64,000 nucleotides of DNA from Ramazzottius varieornatus (Eukaryota; Tardigrada; Eutardigrada; Parachela; Ramazzottiidae). Within the stretch, counting starts at the first letter, position 1; each line of letters begins with the position of its first letter. Where the stretch lies: positions 1-64,000 of the forward strand of contig BDGG01000007.1 of NCBI GenBank assembly GCA_001949185.1, read 5' to 3'. The position numbers and the translations under genes are program-made. The notes beneath the pieces were generated by a model. That model was not told the origin of the DNA. It ran no database searches and worked only from the letters and a program-made list of their open reading frames with translations. Shown piece after piece: positions 47,156-59,600 of the stretch.

Positions 47156-48879
47156 TCAATGGCTCTTTTCAGGATCTTGACGACTGGAAATGAAGGTTGA
47201 CATCTCGTTGCTTTCGGACTGACTGGCTACACTCTCGGGCCTCTTCAACACCCGGTCACACATGGCTCTGGCAGCATCCCGATAATCCATGTTGAGCGCA
47301 AAGAAGATCAGCTGCAACAATAAACACAATAGACAGTGGGTGTGCTTGTCTGAGCGCGTCTTGCCGTCACTGCAGGCAGCCTCCTCGGCTACCGAAATAA
47401 CTTTCCGGAGACGCGTGGAGCAGCTCGATAGTGTGGGTGCGAGTTGACTCGTTCTGACTTCCTGAGCGGTTTTACTGCTTCCCGCTCATTTTACACCAAA
47501 TTTCGCATTGAAATTGGAAATATTATCCCATGCAGTTGTTCACAACAGAAAACTTAGGCCTGAGCAGACTCAATGTAAATTGCTGTTGATTTACTCAGCG
47601 AGCGTAAAGTTTTCTCAGAAGTTTTCAAAGCTGAGCTAAAGCGCCGGGGGTGTTTCAAAATAGTACGTGCCAGCACACGAGCTCTGCTTAATGATGCATG
47701 GAACATAATAGAACAAGATCCCGGTTCCACTCCCCGAGTCCCTTAAGCGAGAGGCACAAGCCTCTGTTTACCTAACGATGCAAATGTCATAGCTCACCGG
47801 ATTCGCCGCATAACCACACAGAAAGACCGTGCGGAGCCATAACTGCATGACAGGATCTTTCTTCAAGGCATCATTAAAGGCCGTGATCAATATCGGCAAT
47901 GGTAGTAAGCAAGCCAGATACCACAATGCCGACACAAACAACATCCGGGCGACGACAATGCGTCGCCGGAGCGTCTTCCGGTCCTGCTCGATACATGTGA
48001 CGTCTTGTCTTGATCGATGGATGGTCCGAATAAAAATGGTGAAATATAGGATAAATATGAGAGACAGTGGAATGTAGTTGCCGATCGCCGTGGCGATGGT
48101 CAGGGCAGACTGACTCTGCGCGCCTATCTCACAACGGTAGAACGGAGGTTTCGGCTGCGAGACGTTGTCGTCGGCGAAGAGCTGCGACGATGTCGCTACA
48201 ATCCCGATGAGCCAACTGAAAGAAACACAGCCAGGTCGTAAAACAGTCGTCAGATCCAGGTCTGGAAACCGACCAACTAGAACCAAGGTTCTATTCTAAC
48301 ACTTCGGCCGTGGTGGGCAAGTTCGTACGTATACGGCTGCTGTGAGCACTGTATCCTATTTCTTCCTTTGTATTCGTTAGTCCTATACCTTGTGACGATC
48401 ATGGCTCGAAGGAGGTTCTTTCGTATCCACCATTTGTATTTTAACGGATAGAGGACGGCCACGTATCGGTTGAATGCCAAGAAGACTGCGAGCCAGCTGT
48501 TGGCATGGATGGTCGTAATGTACAGAAGGAGGTATGTTGGGCAGTGAATGCCGGTATGGGTTGCTTTGTGCTGATGGAAGTTGATGAACATAGATACGGT
48601 CTGCAGGGGACTGCACAAGCCGCAGATGATGCATTCTTGAATGATGAGGTGGATAATCAAGATGGAGGAACCCGTTTGAAAGTCCTTTCGTTGGGCGATT
48701 ATACGGAGGAGGAGGAGGAAGAGGGTCGTGCTCGTTATGCAAATTAGCATGGACACCGCAAACCAGATCTCGAACCACAGTACGCCGTAAGGGGATAATT
48801 CAATTGAATCATCGATGTCATCAAGTTCAGTGGAATTGGGAGCAAAGCTCGATAGTTTGTCCGTAAAATAATCTTCCAT
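47156..48879 (-). CDS. Rhodopsin-like GPCR (three exons)
   Basis: Exons 48879-48389, 48215-47798 and 47311-47156 join in phase and give about 354 residues. The N-terminus starts MEDYFTDKLSSFAPNSTE with a glycosylation site. TM1 follows, TM2 includes SILIIHLIIQECIICG, and TM3 ends NRYVAVLYPLKYKWW, where NRY replaces DRY. TM4 is WLIGIVATSS. The second loop has a Cys (FYRCEIG) to pair with TM3. TM6 is FVSALWYLACLLPLPILI. TM7 is split by the last intron inside the NPxxY motif: AANP|LIFFALNMDYRDAARAM, using donor GTGAGC. The tail is Ser-rich. Ligand unknown. Confidence 0.85.
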
Positions 48880-49904
48880 GTTTCCCCGCACCAGTATGGA
48901 CTGCGAAGTGACCATAAAGCAAGTAGGAAAAATCATTAATGATACGGATCAAGTACGATTTAATGGGCGATGCTTCGCCGTGGGACTTCCGGGGTGACAC
49001 GGGTGTCAAATATCGATGGGATGTTGGGTTGGAAATCGATAGGGGAAATTTCAATCTTGCTGCTCGCTGTGCAATCAGATGGAGGTAAGAGATAACAAGT
49101 GGGCGGATTGTACGCGTTGGATTTCCAGATGAAGTCCGAGGATGGATCGAAGTACTACTTGAGAAACAGTACATTGCCTTGAGATGACGACTGAGCTCAT
49201 CAGGAGGCGTGGAAGTCTTTGAAGCGCTCGGTCCGATCTGACGGGTGGTTCGCTTCCAATCTGAGGAGCCTCAGTTCCTCAAGTACAAAATGTTGGGAGT
49301 ATGATGTCACGTCTGACGTTGTCTCCAAACTCCGTCATTGTTGCGTCTTGGACAAGTTAAAATTGATAGAACTCCTGGGTAGAACATATGACTGTGTCCT
49401 CCGTCGGCTCGGTTTTGCTACAAAAACTTTTGCAGGACAAGTTATGCCAGTTTCACCTACAGTAATACTTAAGCAAAGCCATGTGTCTGCTGTTCAGAAC
49501 CGCGTTTTATTCCTGTCAATCATACGTCGGATGCTGGGAAGAATAAACATTTGATCAGGTGTACAGTCGATAGTCCTACCTTGCTTCCCTGCTGCCCCTT
49601 GCTCCTGCACAACTGGTGCTTCGAACGTATGCCAGCAGCAAAATTTTTTCTGCACGCAAAACTTTTCTGACATACTGTACAAAAAAAAATTCACAAGAAC
49701 TTTAGTCAAAGGCTCGGAACATTAAAACGCGCTCCAAACCGTGAAAGCGGTTGTTGTGAATCAGACAGCTTGATCCGAAAACCTGTATACAGCGCGAGTA
49801 CATCCCTGCTCTCCTTTCTGCTGACATAAAAAACTCGGGCGCTACCTTTACCATCAGGGGTAGCACGTTTGGAAGGCGCAGGCTGCAGAAATCACGCATG
49901 ATGA
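48880..49904. other. No gene seen
   Basis: Only short unsupported frames between two GPCR units. Confidence 0.4.
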
Positions 49905-51600
49905 ATCCTCGCATCGGGTTCGCCCTGTGTTCCGAAGATCTACCTCGGCGCTTTCGGCAACCTTCTGATCATGATCGTCATCGTTCGAGGCGGCTGGTGG
50001 AAAAGTGGATGCTGTTTCCTGATCCTCGGCATAACCGTCGCCTACCATCTGACCACCCTCATCTTCTGCCCGCAACAGATTGTCAATACGCTGTATGGAA
50101 GAGTGTATCCTGGACAAATGCTACTTTGAAGGGCTCCCTTGGTGCGGATGGCGGTTGGGATGTGATGGCGGACATTGCGTCGTAACTGTGGAACCCAATG
50201 TCGTCGGCACCCAGCATTCCTTCCAATAACAGTTCCTTTCGCCACGGGATAAGACGGAAGAGCTCGAACGACGGGAAGCGTTTCTGAGAACCGCGGATCG
50301 ACGAATGGTTCAGCACGCGCACGTCGCTGCGGTGGCAGCTACGAAGTAACGGGTAACAACGGTAACAAGGTAACTCGTACTGGTAACAACGGTGGCGGAA
50401 CGCAACTGTAAAAATGGCAGAAATAATTATGGAGTCCTATCTTGAATTCTATTGTGCTACCTTCCCATGGTACTGTTCGCTGTGTTCATTTACCACATTA
50501 TCCCGCAACGGACACTGCCAGTGTAACTGATCTTTGAGTACTACTTGAGTGCTTGTTTCAATCCGGTCTTGCCGAACTTAAATACTTGCGCACACTGGTT
50601 ATTTACAATATTTTTGGGGAGGTTGTGTACTGTATGATGAACAGCGAATATCGAACTGTTTATCGGAACGAGATGGCAAACTTCGAGAAGTTCTGGTCAA
50701 TTGTATGGAGAGCCGATCTGACTTGCCAACCGTATCTTTCTCATGCTGGGAAATGAAAGGAACGTCAAGAGACTGCTCGCACTTATTTTTTGATTTTTCT
50801 AGGACACATGGCGATTTCTGTTCTTGTTACTGTCTATCTAATAGCCCGAAATCAATTTTACCATGACACAAACCGACGTATTTCGACTGCTTGAGTTTCT
50901 CGCATTTTGTGTAATTCCAATGTAAGGCAACCGAACACCGTTTTCAGCCACTTGACGTCGGCAGACAGATTAAAGTTTTTCCGAGAAAACTGTTTTTTAC
51001 ACCCCGAGCTCGATTCTCCACAGCTGTTGTATAATGGGCACCGTGTCATGCTTGATCCAGAGAAACGGCTTACGTAAACTAAGCCTGGCCAACATCGTTC
51101 AACATCGTTGGCCAATCGTTTCAAAGTCATTGCCAACCGACCAGCTGGTATCATCATGAGCGCTACTTGCTGGTTAATCCCATACATGCTGTTCATCCTG
51201 CCGTTGGTGGAAGTTGTTGACAGATTTGGTATAGAGTCAAGATTTGGCGCGTGTACTTGGCTCGGATGGACCAGCTCGGAGGCTCTGGTTTTGAGTGTCC
51301 CAATCATCAGCGCCTACATTCCTACTATCATCATTTTCGGCTGCTACAGCGCCATCTTCGTATACCTTCGCGCCTCGGACCCACGAATGGCCTTGCACAC
51401 TCAGCAAGTAGCTCCGGTGACAAACGCTAGTGCCAAAACCAAGAGCTCGAGAGGTGTGAAAGTGGCAAAAATGATGTTGGTAACGTATCTCGTGTTTCTC
51501 ATGTGTTACCTTCCCATGAGGATCTACACTTCCACTACCCATGCACCCAAACCGACGGTTCAGAGGTGGTCGATCCCCAGATAAAAAAGTCAAAATAGTA
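49905..51600 (+). pseudogene. GPCR gene or recent pseudogene, TM1 to TM6 pieces
   Basis: Pieces appear in the right order. TM1-TM2 are at about 49905-50130 (IYLGAFGNLLIMIVIV, then GCCFLILGITVAYHLTTLIF). The first extracellular loop with its Cys is at about 50690-50753 (FWSIVWRADLTCQPYLSHAG). TM3 is at about 50801-50880 (HMAISVLVTVYLIARNQF). TM4-TM6 are at 51108-51584 (GIIMSATCWLIPYMLFILPL, then MMLVTYLVFLMCYLP). No clean exon chain joins them. A TM7-like piece (YYLSACFNPVLPNL) at 50527-50575 lies out of order and likely belongs to another decayed copy. I call it a pseudogene with the caveat that missing splice calls could rescue it. Confidence 0.55.
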
Positions 51601-52300
51601 AGACACTGGAAGTGGATTCGATACACTACCGATTATTACTGGTGTCTAACATCCATCAGCGGTGTCTTGAAAATCTGGCAGGTCTACAACTTGTGTATTC
51701 TGCTCTCAGTGTCTTACTCGGACGTTTCAGTTGTACTGCGGGAATACGGCGAGAGACTGATTCGTGTATCCTCACAGGCGCTTTAAGTATGCGTTACATA
51801 GCATTACTGGAATGTTTTATGTCTGCTAAGAGCCAATTCGAACCCCACTGCGGGTATCTTACCGTTGCACTTTATGATTCTGACTACGATATTGAGCAAG
51901 AATTATTAAATTAAAAAACTGAGCCAGATAAGCGCTGTTTGAAACGTCAGGTGGTAGAATTCGGCAAATCTAAGGCAGTCACTGCGGCGGCATGGCCCTT
52001 CATCATCGGTCCAACTCCGCCCCTTGCCGCGCGAGATGGACGCGTCTCGAAATCCGAGAAAACATGTTGTGACGGACTGGTTGCGCAATCTTACGCTTTA
52101 TATCACTGAAACACTGTCGCGAACTGCAAAAGCACTAGGAAAGCTTCTCGCCGTTTTCTTTGTAGCTTTCTTAGCCAAGTTACGACTTTCATCATGTCAA
52201 CCCAGGAGTTCGACGAAGTTGGAGGGCTTCATCTCATGCATCTCAACATTCCGATAATCTTTACTATATTTGTTTATGGATGGAGAGTTTGTATGTTTAG

Positions 52301-54126
52301 TTGTCTCTTCTCTTAGACTTTGTATTAGTTCAGAACACTGTCGACCAGAAGATGCGAGCCATAAACTTTGGCCAAGTTAGAGGTGGGAACTGGGTAAAGA
52401 TCAGAATGGACAAGGAAAGCCACCTGGGTGAGAACGGGCTCCGGGTTGGCGACAACATCGTCGTGTACTTTGGCCCCACGGAAAAGAGCAAGCCTGGCTA
52501 CTACTCCACCATAGTTCGCGGTGTCTACGATGATAAGAAGACTTGTGATGAGGCACTGAAAGCTCTTCGTGCCTCTAAACGGAAATCAGCTGGCCCAGTG
52601 ATAGAAACTGAACGCACTGAACGTCTTCGAGGAGTATCCCAGTTTCAAACGGACGAAGATCTGGCCGACGGTAATAAGTGATCGAGCTCTTTACTTCCAG
52701 AACGCTTCTCGAACTCGATCCTCCATAGGTAGCCTCTCAGCACATTGCGAAGACGACGGTAAGCATGTAGACTGTTAACGTTGGCGTACTAATTAGTTTC
52801 GGATTGCCAGTTTTACCAGGTGCTTCTCCGGAAAGAAACGTTCAGGAGTCTTTTCAACGTACGTAATTTCTCGCTCGAAACGTTTTCGTCATACTACCCA
52901 CAAGCTGTCGAAAGTTGGAAAATCGACCGCTACTGAATACGGCGAAGTGCTAAATCCAACTTTCGTGTCTTTGAAATGTCCATGTTAATTTGTTTGATCG
53001 CGCATCTTGTGTTCCAACTATCAAACAGGTTAAGAATTTGGACCGTTCGTTTGGTTCACCCTTAATCACTGAACGCTGAACAGCTGTAGCTTCAAAGTTG
53101 CGAAAGTTGGACCCCACGCTGCTCGGTCCAGCAGACTAACATGGAGATTTGAAAGACACGAAAGTTATATTTATCGCTTCGGCTCTTAACTGCAAAATTC
53201 GTTTTCCCAACTTTCGAATCTTCTGTTCTCCCGTAGCCAACTTGAGCCGGGACAACACTCCAGATTCAGCAGTCGGCTTATCATCAGCAACAGAGAATTC
53301 TGGCCGTAATGCCGCTCGAGGTAAATATTGCACAAGCTGGCCAAACGAATGCACCCTAATTATTGCTGCTCTAGACTCAGCTGCGCATTCTCCACGTATA
53401 GATCGGAGCTCAAATACACCAGCGTCAAGTGAGTAAGCCTTTTTCAACCGCCTCCGCCATTTCGATACTGAAAAAATTGCCTGACCCATATAGGTAATAT
53501 TGCACCTTTGCCGGGAAACGTGTCTCAAGCTGGAACACCTACCAAAGAGCAAGACAGTGAGTAGACTCGGAAGCTAGTCGTCTGATGGTCAATAAAAACA
53601 GTGGAATTGTGTTGCAGTTCACAAAAAGCTACAAAGCATCGTCTCCTCGTTCTACTGAAAGAAGCAAACCCCTGGTTCTCAACATATCCGATCTGGGTAC
53701 GACGATAAAGAAGACGATAAGAAGACTGGATAAAGAAGACAGTTCTGGCAGATCTGGTCCAACATTACGGTCCCGAAGCAGTGTGTCCAAACAACGGACG
53801 GCCACAGTACGCGTGGAAGTTGGTGCTACACGTGCTTGGAGGAGAAGAAAGCGTGTTTGCGACTAAATCCCCGAAGAAGATCGGGGCGGACGCAATTTTG
53901 AAGGAGCCAGCTATACTCGTGGTCATCGGCAAGTTTACAGTGTCAAAACTGATGAAATGCTGAAAGTCTGAAACATTTTCTGTTCGTGAGTCTAACCATA
54001 ACCTTGATATCCGTCCTTTTAGGTCACGTCACCGAGATCTTCGCACTTACCGACCCCATCAACAAGGCCTTTTTCAAGCAGAAGATGAACAACAATATGG
54101 CATCGGTCAAGAGTCGCTTCGTTTAG
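52301..54126 (+). CDS. Hypothetical multi-exon gene (boundaries uncertain)
   Basis: A first coding piece (52301-52680) has a regular mixed composition: GGNWVKIRMDKESHLGENGL, then KPGYYSTIVRGVYDDKKT. A later pair of exons is better supported: about 53729-53927, with KKTVLADLVQHYGPEAV and YAWKLVLHVLGGEESVF, then 54023-54126 ending KSRFV before TAG. They join in phase if a GC-AG intron is used (donor GCAAGT at 53928). The C-terminal part loosely recalls a BEN-like helical domain, but I would not name it. Whether 52301-52680 belongs to the same gene is unknown. Confidence 0.35.
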
Positions 54127-54840
54127 CCATAACTTTCTGTTCCCACAATAAATTCAGTTTCGACAGTCGTAGCTCTTCGTTCCTTCCATGATGTTGGTTC
54201 ATCATTAGATCGAACACTTAATCCAGCACTGTTACGCACATGAGAGAACAAACGAAAACCGCTCATTGAGTCTGACTCCCCACTTGGCAGTATATCAGCT
54301 AAGGGTATCAAGTGCGTGGTTGACAGATTCGGTTTCGCTAGCTGGAATATTAAATCATGATCGTAGGTGTACTGCACTTCTCTTACAGCCATCCTTTTAA
54401 TGACTATCAAGCGCGTTTCTTAGTTTTTGAGAAAGATTCGGCCCCTGGCCTTTGAGTTTACTGCTAAAGTACTGCCAGATCTCAGCTAATTATCGGTCAG
54501 ACGTTGGCGAGTGCACTATTGCAATACTTGTGGTGTGCGAAAGCAATCTGTTCAACCACCCAGCAGGCGTCATTCGGTAGGCTGACTGCATCTTGCACGT
54601 GTACGGTATGAGGTTGCTGCAAATTTTAGCAGTAAACTACGGAACGCCGACCACACTCGCTGTCAGTAACCAGTGTTCGACCAGTGTATGACCAGTGTCT
54701 AGCGAATCTTGCTGACATATTTCAACGGCGCTTTCGAAAGATGACCACAGTACGACAAGTTCTCGTTGACTGTGTTTCTGCTTAACTATCTGGATGGACT
54801 TTCCATGGACTGAAACACAACCTTTACAGATCCACCACAG

Positions 54841-54906
54841 GTTCTCCCTAAATTCCGATTTTTATATGGGATCTTCAGCTGCTACCTGGGTGCCTGCTGC
54901 AACCCG
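54841..54906 (+). pseudogene. Isolated GPCR TM7 exon
   Basis: Acceptor CCACCACAG, then LYGIFSCYLGACCNP and donor GTGAGT. It is the TM7 exon of a class A receptor cut inside NPxxY at the same place as the intact GPCR at 47156-48879. Its partner exons may be those at 49905-51600, 3 kb upstream, but a different gene lies between. Confidence 0.5.
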
Positions 54907-55180
54907 GTGAGTCCAGTCTGTCGGCCATCCTTCGTACCAACGCAGGTCACTTTTACGGATTGGGACGAACCATGCGCACAGTACATCTTCTCATTCGAGC
55001 TAACTTACATGCTGCTTCTTTTGCCAGAGTTCCGAATCATCAGAAACGGCCCATCGAAACCCGTAAACGGCGGACGCGGCTGCTTTTGCTGCGAGAAACG
55101 CATATCGAACGATCCATCACCTGCGCATTGTGTTGTTCTGTCGCTGTCACAACTACATTTTGGATATACATTGCCGAATA

Positions 55181-55718
55181 TTACGCTCGTGAAAAAACTT
55201 GGAGTAAACAATCGCGACTACTGGTTTTCATCTTCACTGAGCCATGATTTTGCCATATCGTGCGCTGTTTGTCAAGAGTTTCCTTTGGTATTTTGTAAAA
55301 AGCGCCGATGATGTCAAGAATGCACTCGAAGAGGAATTTTTTTGCGGAAAGCGCTTCCGTGCATCGGCCATACAAAAAAGGGGATAAAGTTCTGCAGCAC
55401 AGGACTACAACCATGAGCGGGACGTACGAGCGCGTGGAAGACTTCGAAGGAAATGAAAACACCGAGCACCACATAAAAAGTAGGTCTCAACGATTTCGAA
55501 ACGATTTGCAAACAAGAAGGTTGAGAAACAGCGGGAACTGTGGCCATGCTTTCTAAAACACGATTTCTCATCAAATTGTCGATAACGAGAGCTGGTTTAC
55601 AGAGTGGACGCTGGAGTGTCAAGCAGCCTCTGTCGGATGAGTGCAAGCGAAGCGGATGTTGTACCGATGAATACCAGTATGCACACGAACTGGCAAACGG
55701 GCGAACATGTAACTTCAT
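55181..55718 (-). pseudogene. GPCR TM6-TM7 fragment
   Basis: Two overlapping frames hold TM-like pieces: SLRPTFYVVLGVFISFEVF, and VPLMVVVLCCRTLSPFLYG followed by RCTEALSAKKF, an SPFLYG version of NPxxY with a helix-8-like tail. The two lie in different frames, so the unit is shifted or misspliced. No upstream TM1-TM5 found. Confidence 0.4.
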
Positions 55719-56223
55719 GTTGGAACTACAGTGTTTTCACACTTTCGGAAAACACGTGCAGAGTTTTCGGAACAACGTCACTGCAGCCAGATCCTTTGTT
55801 AGCGCGTTGGAGTACTGTGACATACGCGTGGTATACGTGGCTTACTACTGATTTATTCAGTCATGAAAAGCGGTGTAGGATCTTGCTTGAAGTTTCATTC
55901 GCATCATGATGCAAGGGTATCAGATTCAGAAGTGCGCCCGCGAGGAATCGTCCATGCATGCAGCGCTTGGCGATACAGCGGTTGGTTAAAGATAGCACAC
56001 TGCAGTGACTGCGCTGTGAGCACAGTACGAGACAGTCTTGCGAGAACACTTACGCTTCCACCATTTATGGCCAGGTTTGCTTAGGTTGGCTTGCTCTTCA
56101 TTCACAATCCCAACTTCCGAGCTCTTTCACAACTTCCCACAGCATCTGATCTTTTCCTGACAGTTCCGCACCGGTCATTGAAACGATTGTTTTCTTGTCC
56201 ACAAGTTAGAACGCACTAGGATC
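55719..56223. other. No gene seen
   Basis: Short unsupported frames; 5' flank of the CYLD-like exon. Confidence 0.4.
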
Positions 56224-56575
56224 ATGCAGGCAGTCGCGGATCAAAGCAACGTCTTCGTCAACCTGAAGAAAGTTAAATCGAACGATCCAGATGGAGATCC
56301 TGGCATTCTCGTCTCCATCCCGGGAGAACTGTATTCACCCATTGAAGAACTGGAACAGAGAAACCTCAAGTCATATTGCTCGAACGATCGAAACTACTTG
56401 CCAGGAATGAAGCTGGCTGGTATGACCGTCTACATGTACCACGTCGACAGCCGCTCGTTCAGAGAACTGACAGTGGAGGAGCATCGTCTTCTACTGTGCA
56501 TCAAGACTTTCCCGCACCGTATTGACTTGATTAGGAACGAAGCGAAATTCCTCAGCATCAAGAACTTGACTGTTG
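56224..56575 (+). CDS. CYLD-like N-terminal exon
   Basis: Starts MQAVADQSNVFVNLKKVKSN and ends KNLTV at a GTAAGT donor with one base carried over. The segment EEHRLLLCIKTFPHRIDLIR followed by FLSIKNLTVG resembles the stretch of CYLD just before its first CAP-Gly domain. It lies 525 bp upstream of a CAP-Gly exon. However, the obvious acceptor (57094) joins it out of frame with the CAP-Gly reading frame, so either a small exon is missing, the next gene uses its own ATG, or the locus has a frameshift. Confidence 0.45.
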
Positions 56576-57100
56576 GTAAGTCTTCAAAACTTTGAACTGG
56601 AATTTTCATCCTGTCCCTAATCATCTTGCGCTTGACCTGTCCCTATACACTTCTCCCTGCGAGATGTGACAATTGCTCCTCCTGCGACTGGACAGCAATT
56701 CTGCGCGGGCTTGCTCGCCATACACCGCGCAGCACGATCAGCTGATCGACGCCCGCTTCTGGCTACACTTGATCAAGTAACCAAGCGGATGTCCGATCAG
56801 CTGATGCCTAATTGTTTTCATGCAAACGGCATGACGAGCAATTCCGTGGACATATGAACTGTCCGGAACTACGACTGCGACTGTGTATATTTGAGCACTA
56901 GGCAAAGCTTTCAGTACGGCGTTGCCATTATATGCAGCGACGTTGAGACAGAAAAGTAGCTGTTCTGTAAACACTCACGTCAGTGGATCCCTTTGATCTA
57001 GACGACTATTTTGATTGGTTGATACAATTTGCTATTCTATCGATGCCCGCTCTATACTGTGTAATTTAGCCACGCCCAGTGCTCATTTATTCAGAGCAAG

Positions 57101-58423
57101 ATGTCAAGTTCGGTCCTACGCAAGATGGCGCTGTACCGAGGTGGCGGCAAACGTGTACAGTACATTGAAGAATACCTCTGTGCTCTAGGGGATCGGGTCA
57201 AGGCTTACTGCAGCCGCGATTGGCGATTCGGACGACTTGGCTACAAGGGAGCCATTCCGCAGAACAACAACGATCTTGAATTTAGCGAAGACGGCTCGGG
57301 AACCTGGTTCGGGGTGGAACTTCTCGGAGAGTCCGCCGGACGAGGAAAATGTGATGGGACCGTCTTTGGAATCCGACTGTTCCATTGCAATCCCGACTGT
57401 GGTGTGTTCGTCACTGCCGCATGCATTCGTCCCGACAACACTATCCCAGCGCTTCAGGAAAATGGCGGAGATAACGGAATTGAGGTCGTACAGTCTGCAG
57501 CACCGGTTGCCAACACGGTAAAGACGCAGTTCAAACGATAAAACTACGGTATTGCTAATTCTGATTTCGTTTCTCAGATGCCGGGTGCGGACAACGCCGT
57601 GGAAATGTTCGTCATCCCGGCCGACTTGTTGAATCGTTACGGCAAGCGACCTCACGAAGACCACATCAGGGCTGCCAAGCTAATCCCAGCAATTTCCTGG
57701 GTCCAGTTCAACGAGCGCAACAACAAGTGTTTGATCGAAGGCGGCAATGTCGACGTCTGTCGTTATGCGCGCACGACGATCGAGCTTTTCCAAGAGCTGT
57801 ACCGTCTACCCAACCAACTATTGGCCAAGTTCACCGAGAAGAACTACAAGAAGATCAATGGCATTCGCAAGGTGTCCAACGCAGTCATCACTGAAGATGA
57901 GAAGAACGAGTTCTACACTTTGTTCCGCGTAGTTGGCTTGGCCAGTGAAGTACGTCGTGGAATGGAGGCGTTTGAAGCTGAAGTGGCCAAACTGGGCGCT
58001 ACTCAACAATCAGCAACAGGAGCTTCTACTCCCGCGCCGTCCACAACAGGAACCGGGACCGGTAACAGCGGGAGCGGAAATGGCGGGAAAAAGCGCAAGA
58101 ATCGTGGCAACACCGGCTCGAATCCCGGTCTGTCGGACCAAGTTCAGGCAGGAGTGGAAAGTATGGAGGTGGACAACGTCGATATTAACGTAGAGGGAAG
58201 ACTTCCCCCGGATCCAGAGAGACTGGATCTGCCACCTATTGTGGGAGGAGATACCACCAAGGAATGCATAATTTGTATGGTGGAGGTGCCGGTAATGGTA
58301 CTCTACAAGTGCGGACATATGCAGACTTGTCGAGGATGCGCGGAGAAACTGTTCTATAGCATGAAAAAAGAATGCCCGACTTGCCGTAAGCCCATCGAGG
58401 ATATCATCCGTGTTTTCGAATAA
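57101..58423 (+). CDS. CAP-Gly (CYLD type) plus RING finger protein
   Basis: Two exons, 57101-57517 and 57578-58423, join in phase 0 across a 60-bp intron (donor GTAAAG, acceptor TTTCTCAG), giving about 420 residues. Residues 30-110 form a CAP-Gly domain: LGDRVKAYC, GTWFGVELLGESAGRGKCDG, then LFHCNPDCGVFVTAACI. It is closest to the CAP-Gly domains of the deubiquitinase CYLD (FFGVELLEE and CDEDCGVFV as I recall). After it come an unrecognised region (FVIPADLLNRYGKRPHEDHI; possibly KH-like), a Gly/Ser/Thr-rich linker and a C-terminal C3HC4 RING: CIICMVEVPVMVLYKCGHMQ, CRGCAEKL, CPTCRKPIEDIIRVF. The RING resembles those of neuralized/MEX3-type E3 ligases. Predicted to be a ubiquitin ligase with a CYLD-like targeting module. 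Confidence 0.75.
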
Positions 58424-58823
58424 AAGCTAGGAAACATGTAAAGCAGAAAAAGTTTGTGCTATGCATCTACAAAATATTCGCTGTGGACGCTTTTTCAATT
58501 TTACCCTTGGTATCGATGGTCGGTTTCAATCATAGTGCGTTGTCTTCTTCAATCCTGAATACGCTTCACGCCTTGTATATTCTCGTCTTTTCTTCACTAC
58601 TGTTTGGATTTCATACTTACGTTTCATCGTTCCGTTCGTAAATTTGGTCTGTGCTGCATACTTGAAATACTCTACACATTAATATGTCCATAACCCAAAA
58701 TTCGTCATTTTATTACACAAGGCACTTTACTGTAACCGGAAACAAACCCGAAAGTAGAAATTTACAAGGGATAATGTGGTCGATTAACTTGATTAGAGAC
58801 CTCTCAATACAGAGTGGCCCAGT
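58424..58823. other. Intergenic between convergent genes
   Basis: No exon seen; 3' UTRs of the flanking genes. Confidence 0.4.
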
Positions 58824-59600
58824 TTATCGGAGGAACAGCGCATTCTTCTCCGGTTGAACAACAGGTCGTACAATAACAGGATAGAACGATGCCGACATTC
58901 TTCTTGTCAATATAAACAAGACCACGGTCCCGTGGATCATACTGACCAAGCTAGCGATACCCGTCATAAGTGTTACCCAAAAGCAACAAACGATCGCCAT
59001 ATCGGTACTCGTTGACCGTGGCTGTATAACCCGGATCGTCGCTTGGTACAGGCAGATGGACTGAAAGATTACGAACAGCACGTTGCCGATAACTTCGATT
59101 ACGCTGGTGGTCAGCGTGAACAGAACCTTGGACCGCGAAATGTCGGCACCGTGGAAGTCCGAGGCTCCGCTGAGCGTAATGGCGGATGCATGTCGTGGGT
59201 TGAGAGCATGGTGGACATCAATGACCACAGTGGTTTGGGACACCATCGTCCGCATCTTGCCCCAAAAGCCGATCAAAGGAAGGGCGGCAACCAGAACGAA
59301 AATGATGTTGGTTAGTCCATAGTATTCGACGAGGTTATGGTTGACTGCATCAGGTGATGTATAAAGTACGACGAATACTATCGATAGCACAGAAGAACAA
59401 ATCCTTAGTACACCCTATCAGATAGTTTCAATGTCCTGAAAGGAAGACTTACGGGTGGTACCGACACTGAGCAATATTACGGCGAGAACAACACGATGGA
59501 TGTTCGTGCTCGAGAGCTGACCGAGATGAACGGTGTGCGGGGTGGTTTTGACGGTGTTCCGGTATCCGATTTCGTATTCTTCCCGACTGAGAAAGTCCAT
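58824..59600 (-). CDS. Four-transmembrane protein, unassigned
   Basis: Exons 59600-59453 and 59377-58824 join in phase and give about 233 residues. Four hydrophobic segments are visible: HRVVLAVILLSVGTTLFVV, LTNIIFVLVAALPLIGFWG, IEVIGNVLFVIFQSICLY and IVCCFWVTLMTGIASLVSMI. A loop of about 40 residues between TM2 and TM3 has several His. Both termini would be cytoplasmic. No tetraspanin CCG or claudin W-GLW-C-C signature is present. Family not recognised. Confidence 0.6.
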
